Below are positions 61,491-64,000 of a DNA stretch of 64,000 bases, one piece after another. The notes beneath the pieces were generated by a model, which was not told the DNA's origin, ran no database searches, and was given only the letters and a program-made list of their open reading frames with translations. The DNA lies in contig NC_059297.1 of NCBI RefSeq assembly GCF_017591435.1, positions 6,132,671 to 6,196,670 on the forward strand, given 5' to 3'. The position numbers and the translations under genes are program-made. The stretch is from Portunus trituberculatus (Eukaryota > Arthropoda > Malacostraca > Decapoda > Portunidae). The stretch's first letter is position 1. Every line of letters begins with the position of its first letter.

Positions 61491-61721
61491 GTCGCTTATA
61501 GATAATAAAATGTATAAGAAATGGGGAATTGAGATGTTCGTTGCTTCTCTTTAAAAAATAATTCAAATCATAGGAGGAGGGAGAAAGGAAGAGAGACAGA
61601 GAGTTCTAAAGTTTTGCAGTCTAAGTGATAAATGAGCGGATGTATATGGTTCGCTCTTGCAGTGGACAGGAGAGAGAGATGAAAGTGTGGTGGTAGTGGT
61701 GGTGGTGGTATTCTTGTTCAA
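61451..61721 (+). repeat. 35-bp direct repeat pair
   Basis: GTGTGGTGGTAGTGGTGGTG through ATTCTTGTTCA occurs at 61451-61486 and again, practically identical, at 61686-61721, with unrelated sequence between. Confidence 0.85.
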
Positions 61722-61907
61722 ACAGAGTTCAAAAGTTCAGCAGACTACATAATATAAAGAATGAAAGAGCGAAAGTACCGGTTAAGTCTTGCATTACTGA
61801 GATGGAAGGATAAAGTGAGGGGGTTTTCCTGACAACTCATATTTTTGTCAGATAAGACGACTTGGGCTTGTCTGAAAACACGAAGCACGGTGAAGGTGAG
61901 CCTGTCC

Positions 61908-62142
61908 TGATACTATGCTACCTACTGTTCATGACTAGATTTGAAGGAAGGGAGGTAGGTTAGTCAAAATTGGAGGAGAGGTGGAGGAAACATGGAGGAA
62001 CGTCTGTGAGGAAGGGTAAGTGTGGAGGTAACTTGTGGAGGGAGATATGGAGGAAAGAATAGGAGGGTGTGTAGACGAAAAATCAGAAAAAAAGACCTGG
62101 TTTTCATTATACTATGCTACGTACTGTTCATGACTAGATTTC
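61908..62142 (+). repeat. 32-bp direct repeat pair
   Basis: ATACTATGCTACCTACTGTT through CATGACTAGATTT occurs near 61910-61942 and, with one change, near 62111-62143. Confidence 0.85.
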
Positions 62143-62143
62143 A

Positions 62144-62914
62144 GACGATTCCTTGCCGCCTCTTCATGTTATCACGTCACGTCGCCATTCTCGTCACAGC
62201 CGCCGCCTCGCTTGCATCGTCTCGGTAACAGCATCGCCTTAAAGCAGAGCGCCCTTTGAGCTAAAGTCCTTGTGCTCCGCTGTGCTCTCGGGACCCCATT
62301 ACCCATTCATGCTTGCTGTCACCCCGCGGGGCCTCACTGCAACCGGGTTAGTATACAGTGCTTGCTTGGTTGCTGGCAGTCGAGACAAAGGTGGAGTGAA
62401 GTGTGACTATTGCAGGCTTGACTGGAATTTCTGAGGCTGTGTTGCTGTTTTGGTCTGTTTTTTATATTTTCTTATTTAGTTTTGTGTCATGTTATTTGTG
62501 ATATTATGCATTGATTTTTTCTTTCTCTTAAGATAGTTTTTTTCTATTTTTTCGTAGTTTTCTTCTTCCTTTTTTTGCTATTCACTAGTTTTTTTCTTCT
62601 TCCTTAGTTTTTGTTTGTTTATATTTTTGCATCTAACCATCTTTCTTTTCTTCTTTTTATTTTCCGTACTTCTTCTGTTAAGTTTTCTTCTTTTCCCTAC
62701 TCATCCTGTTTTCTTACCGTATTTCTGTTTGACCTTCCATCATGACTTAGTTTATTTCTATCTTATTTTCTAGTTCCTTCTATTCATCCCCTATTTTCTC
62801 CCATTAAAGTTCATAATATTTTGAAATCTTGCCATTTTTTACCACCCTCGTATTGTTTTAATATTTTTCCTTTCTTTTTTGGACATTCATTTCTTCTCAC
62901 CGTCCTCTTAATTC
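62144..62914. other. Intergenic, GC-richer then T-rich
   Basis: 62144-62400 is GC-rich with CpG words and might be regulatory. 62450-62820 is T-rich. No gene is recognised. Confidence 0.35.
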
Positions 62915-63055
62915 ATCTGTCTGCCTGCATGTCTCAGATTGGCTGCATGTCTGTTTGTCTGTCTGTCCATATATCTGTGTATCTGCACACTTATTTGTCT
63001 TTATGTGTGTCTGTCTGTTCATGTGTCTATCTGTCCCTATGTCTGTCTCCTCCAC
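62915..63055 (+). repeat. Degenerate (CTGT)n
   Basis: CTGTCTGTCC and TCTGTCTG words with many interruptions over about 140 bp. Confidence 0.8.
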
Positions 63056-63483
63056 GATTCTCTGGTTTATGGGGCGACAGTCACCTGACAAATGTGTCAT
63101 ATCAATGTCTTAGTGAAGGTGATCCCGTCTCACAGGCTTCACAATTACCACTGGCAACACTACGTTTACGGCGACACCAGCAGAATGGAAAGGCTGTGTG
63201 AGGCGTGAGATCTCAGGGCACCACAAGCTCATCTATCTCTCTCCCTTGTCCCCGAAAAACACTCACACATCCGTTTCATTGGTTCATTGGGAGGCGCAGG
63301 AATTCTTTATCCGCTTCTGCTTTTCTCCCTACCTATGACATGAAATATTTCACGAAATAAGTGTCAGGACATCTTTAAAACGGAAAGTAAATTACCCTTA
63401 GTTTTGTAAATCTTTTTCCTTATTTTCTTTTAGTGGGATGCAGTTAATTGGAGAGACAGCGTAATCCTTTGCACACGTAAAGG

Positions 63484-63486
<3 letters not shown>
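63056..63486. other. Intergenic, nothing recognised
   Basis: No supported gene. A short ORF over 63056-63200 has no recognisable domain. Confidence 0.4.

Positions 63487-63541
<55 letters not shown>
63487..63541. repeat. (CA)n microsatellite
   Basis: About 28 CA units. Confidence 0.95.
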
Positions 63542-63545
<4 letters not shown>

Positions 63546-63689
63546 CGCACATTAGTTTGCTTGGACCCTTTTCAGCGTCATTAATCACCACAGCCGCTAA
63601 GACACCGCTTTGTGAACAGCCATCCCTCTTCGTCGCAGGGGTGAGGCGCCCCCTGTGACACCCTCCCCCGTGCCACCTTCCTGTCACCT

Positions 63690-63750
63690 AACTGTCTGCC
63701 TGTCTGACTGTCTGTCTGTCTGCCTGTCTGCCTGTCTGCCTGTCTGCCTG
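63690..63750 (+). repeat. (CTGTCTGC)n
   Basis: CTGCCTGTCTGCCTG-type tandem over about 60 bp. Confidence 0.9.
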
Positions 63751-63867
63751 GTATTGGGTGTTAGGAGGAGGGCGCGGGCAGAAGTAGGACCTCAGGTGCT
63801 GCCGGATCACTTATACGTGGTGTTTGTTTAGCTTCGACAGCCTCACCTTCACGAGTTTGATGGTTTG

Positions 63868-63882
63868 ATGGTATTGTTGTTG

Positions 63883-63914
<32 letters not shown>

Positions 63915-63920
63915 GGTGGT

Positions 63921-63975
<55 letters not shown>
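63868..63975 (+). repeat. (GTT)n(GGT)n(GT)n compound repeat at the right edge
   Basis: Three adjoining simple repeats: about 10 GTT, about 8 GGT, then about 26 GT. Confidence 0.95.
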
Positions 63976-63978
<3 letters not shown>

Positions 63979-64000
63979 TTTTTTCACCTCGGTCGCCTGG

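Overview
The window is animal nuclear DNA, most likely from a decapod crustacean and probably a brachyuran crab. The evidence is spliced genes with GT-AG introns, arthropod-type TTAGG telomere motifs, a tRNA-Val-derived SINE, jockey-like LINEs, and a very heavy load of (CT)n, (CA)n and (TA)n microsatellites. The species assignment is inference from repeat style, not a database match.

Three conserved housekeeping genes can be assembled exon by exon. CCT8, the theta subunit of the cytosolic chaperonin TRiC, lies on the minus strand at 8478-16632 with nine coding exons and 546 residues. NAPA, alpha-SNAP, the adaptor that brings NSF to SNARE complexes, lies on the plus strand at 20405-33424 with six coding exons and 291 residues. 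HIGD2A, a HIG1 type 2 protein of mitochondrial cytochrome c oxidase assembly, lies on the minus strand at 39348-42894 with two coding exons and 105 residues. CCT8 and NAPA are head to head across about 3.8 kb; NAPA and HIGD2A are tail to tail across about 5.9 kb. All inferred exon junctions keep frame and use GT-AG sites. The three genes have unrelated jobs and I see no shared pathway.

The rest is mobile and repetitive DNA. The left end (1-4846) is a frameshifted but nearly complete jockey-like LINE sitting between two pure (TA)n tracts of about 1.0 kb and 0.3 kb. A 5'-truncated sister copy lies antisense in CCT8 intron 4. CCT8 intron 7 holds a Tigger/pogo-type element with TA target duplication and an open CENP-B-like DNA-binding ORF. 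The HIGD2A intron holds a PIF/Harbinger element with 46-bp terminal inverted repeats and TTA target duplications. NAPA intron 1 holds a probable hAT MITE, a LINE 3' fragment, a diverged triplication of about 300 bp and several SINE copies. From 43 kb to the right end I find no gene that I recognise. That part holds a 160-bp-arm inverted repeat, SINE clusters, two TTAA-flanked MITEs, the 5' half of a LINE with PHD-like and CCCH zinc fingers, a CTG/CTA trinucleotide mosaic of almost 1 kb, and a 33-unit minisatellite in which each unit looks like an intron 3' end. The minisatellite lies just downstream of a small ORF with convincing splice signals.

No wholly new biological system is demonstrated. 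The observations most worth following are the splice-acceptor-like array at 48.06-48.89 kb with the small spliced ORF beside it, and the repeated finding that SINE and LINE copies are bounded on both sides by dinucleotide microsatellites.
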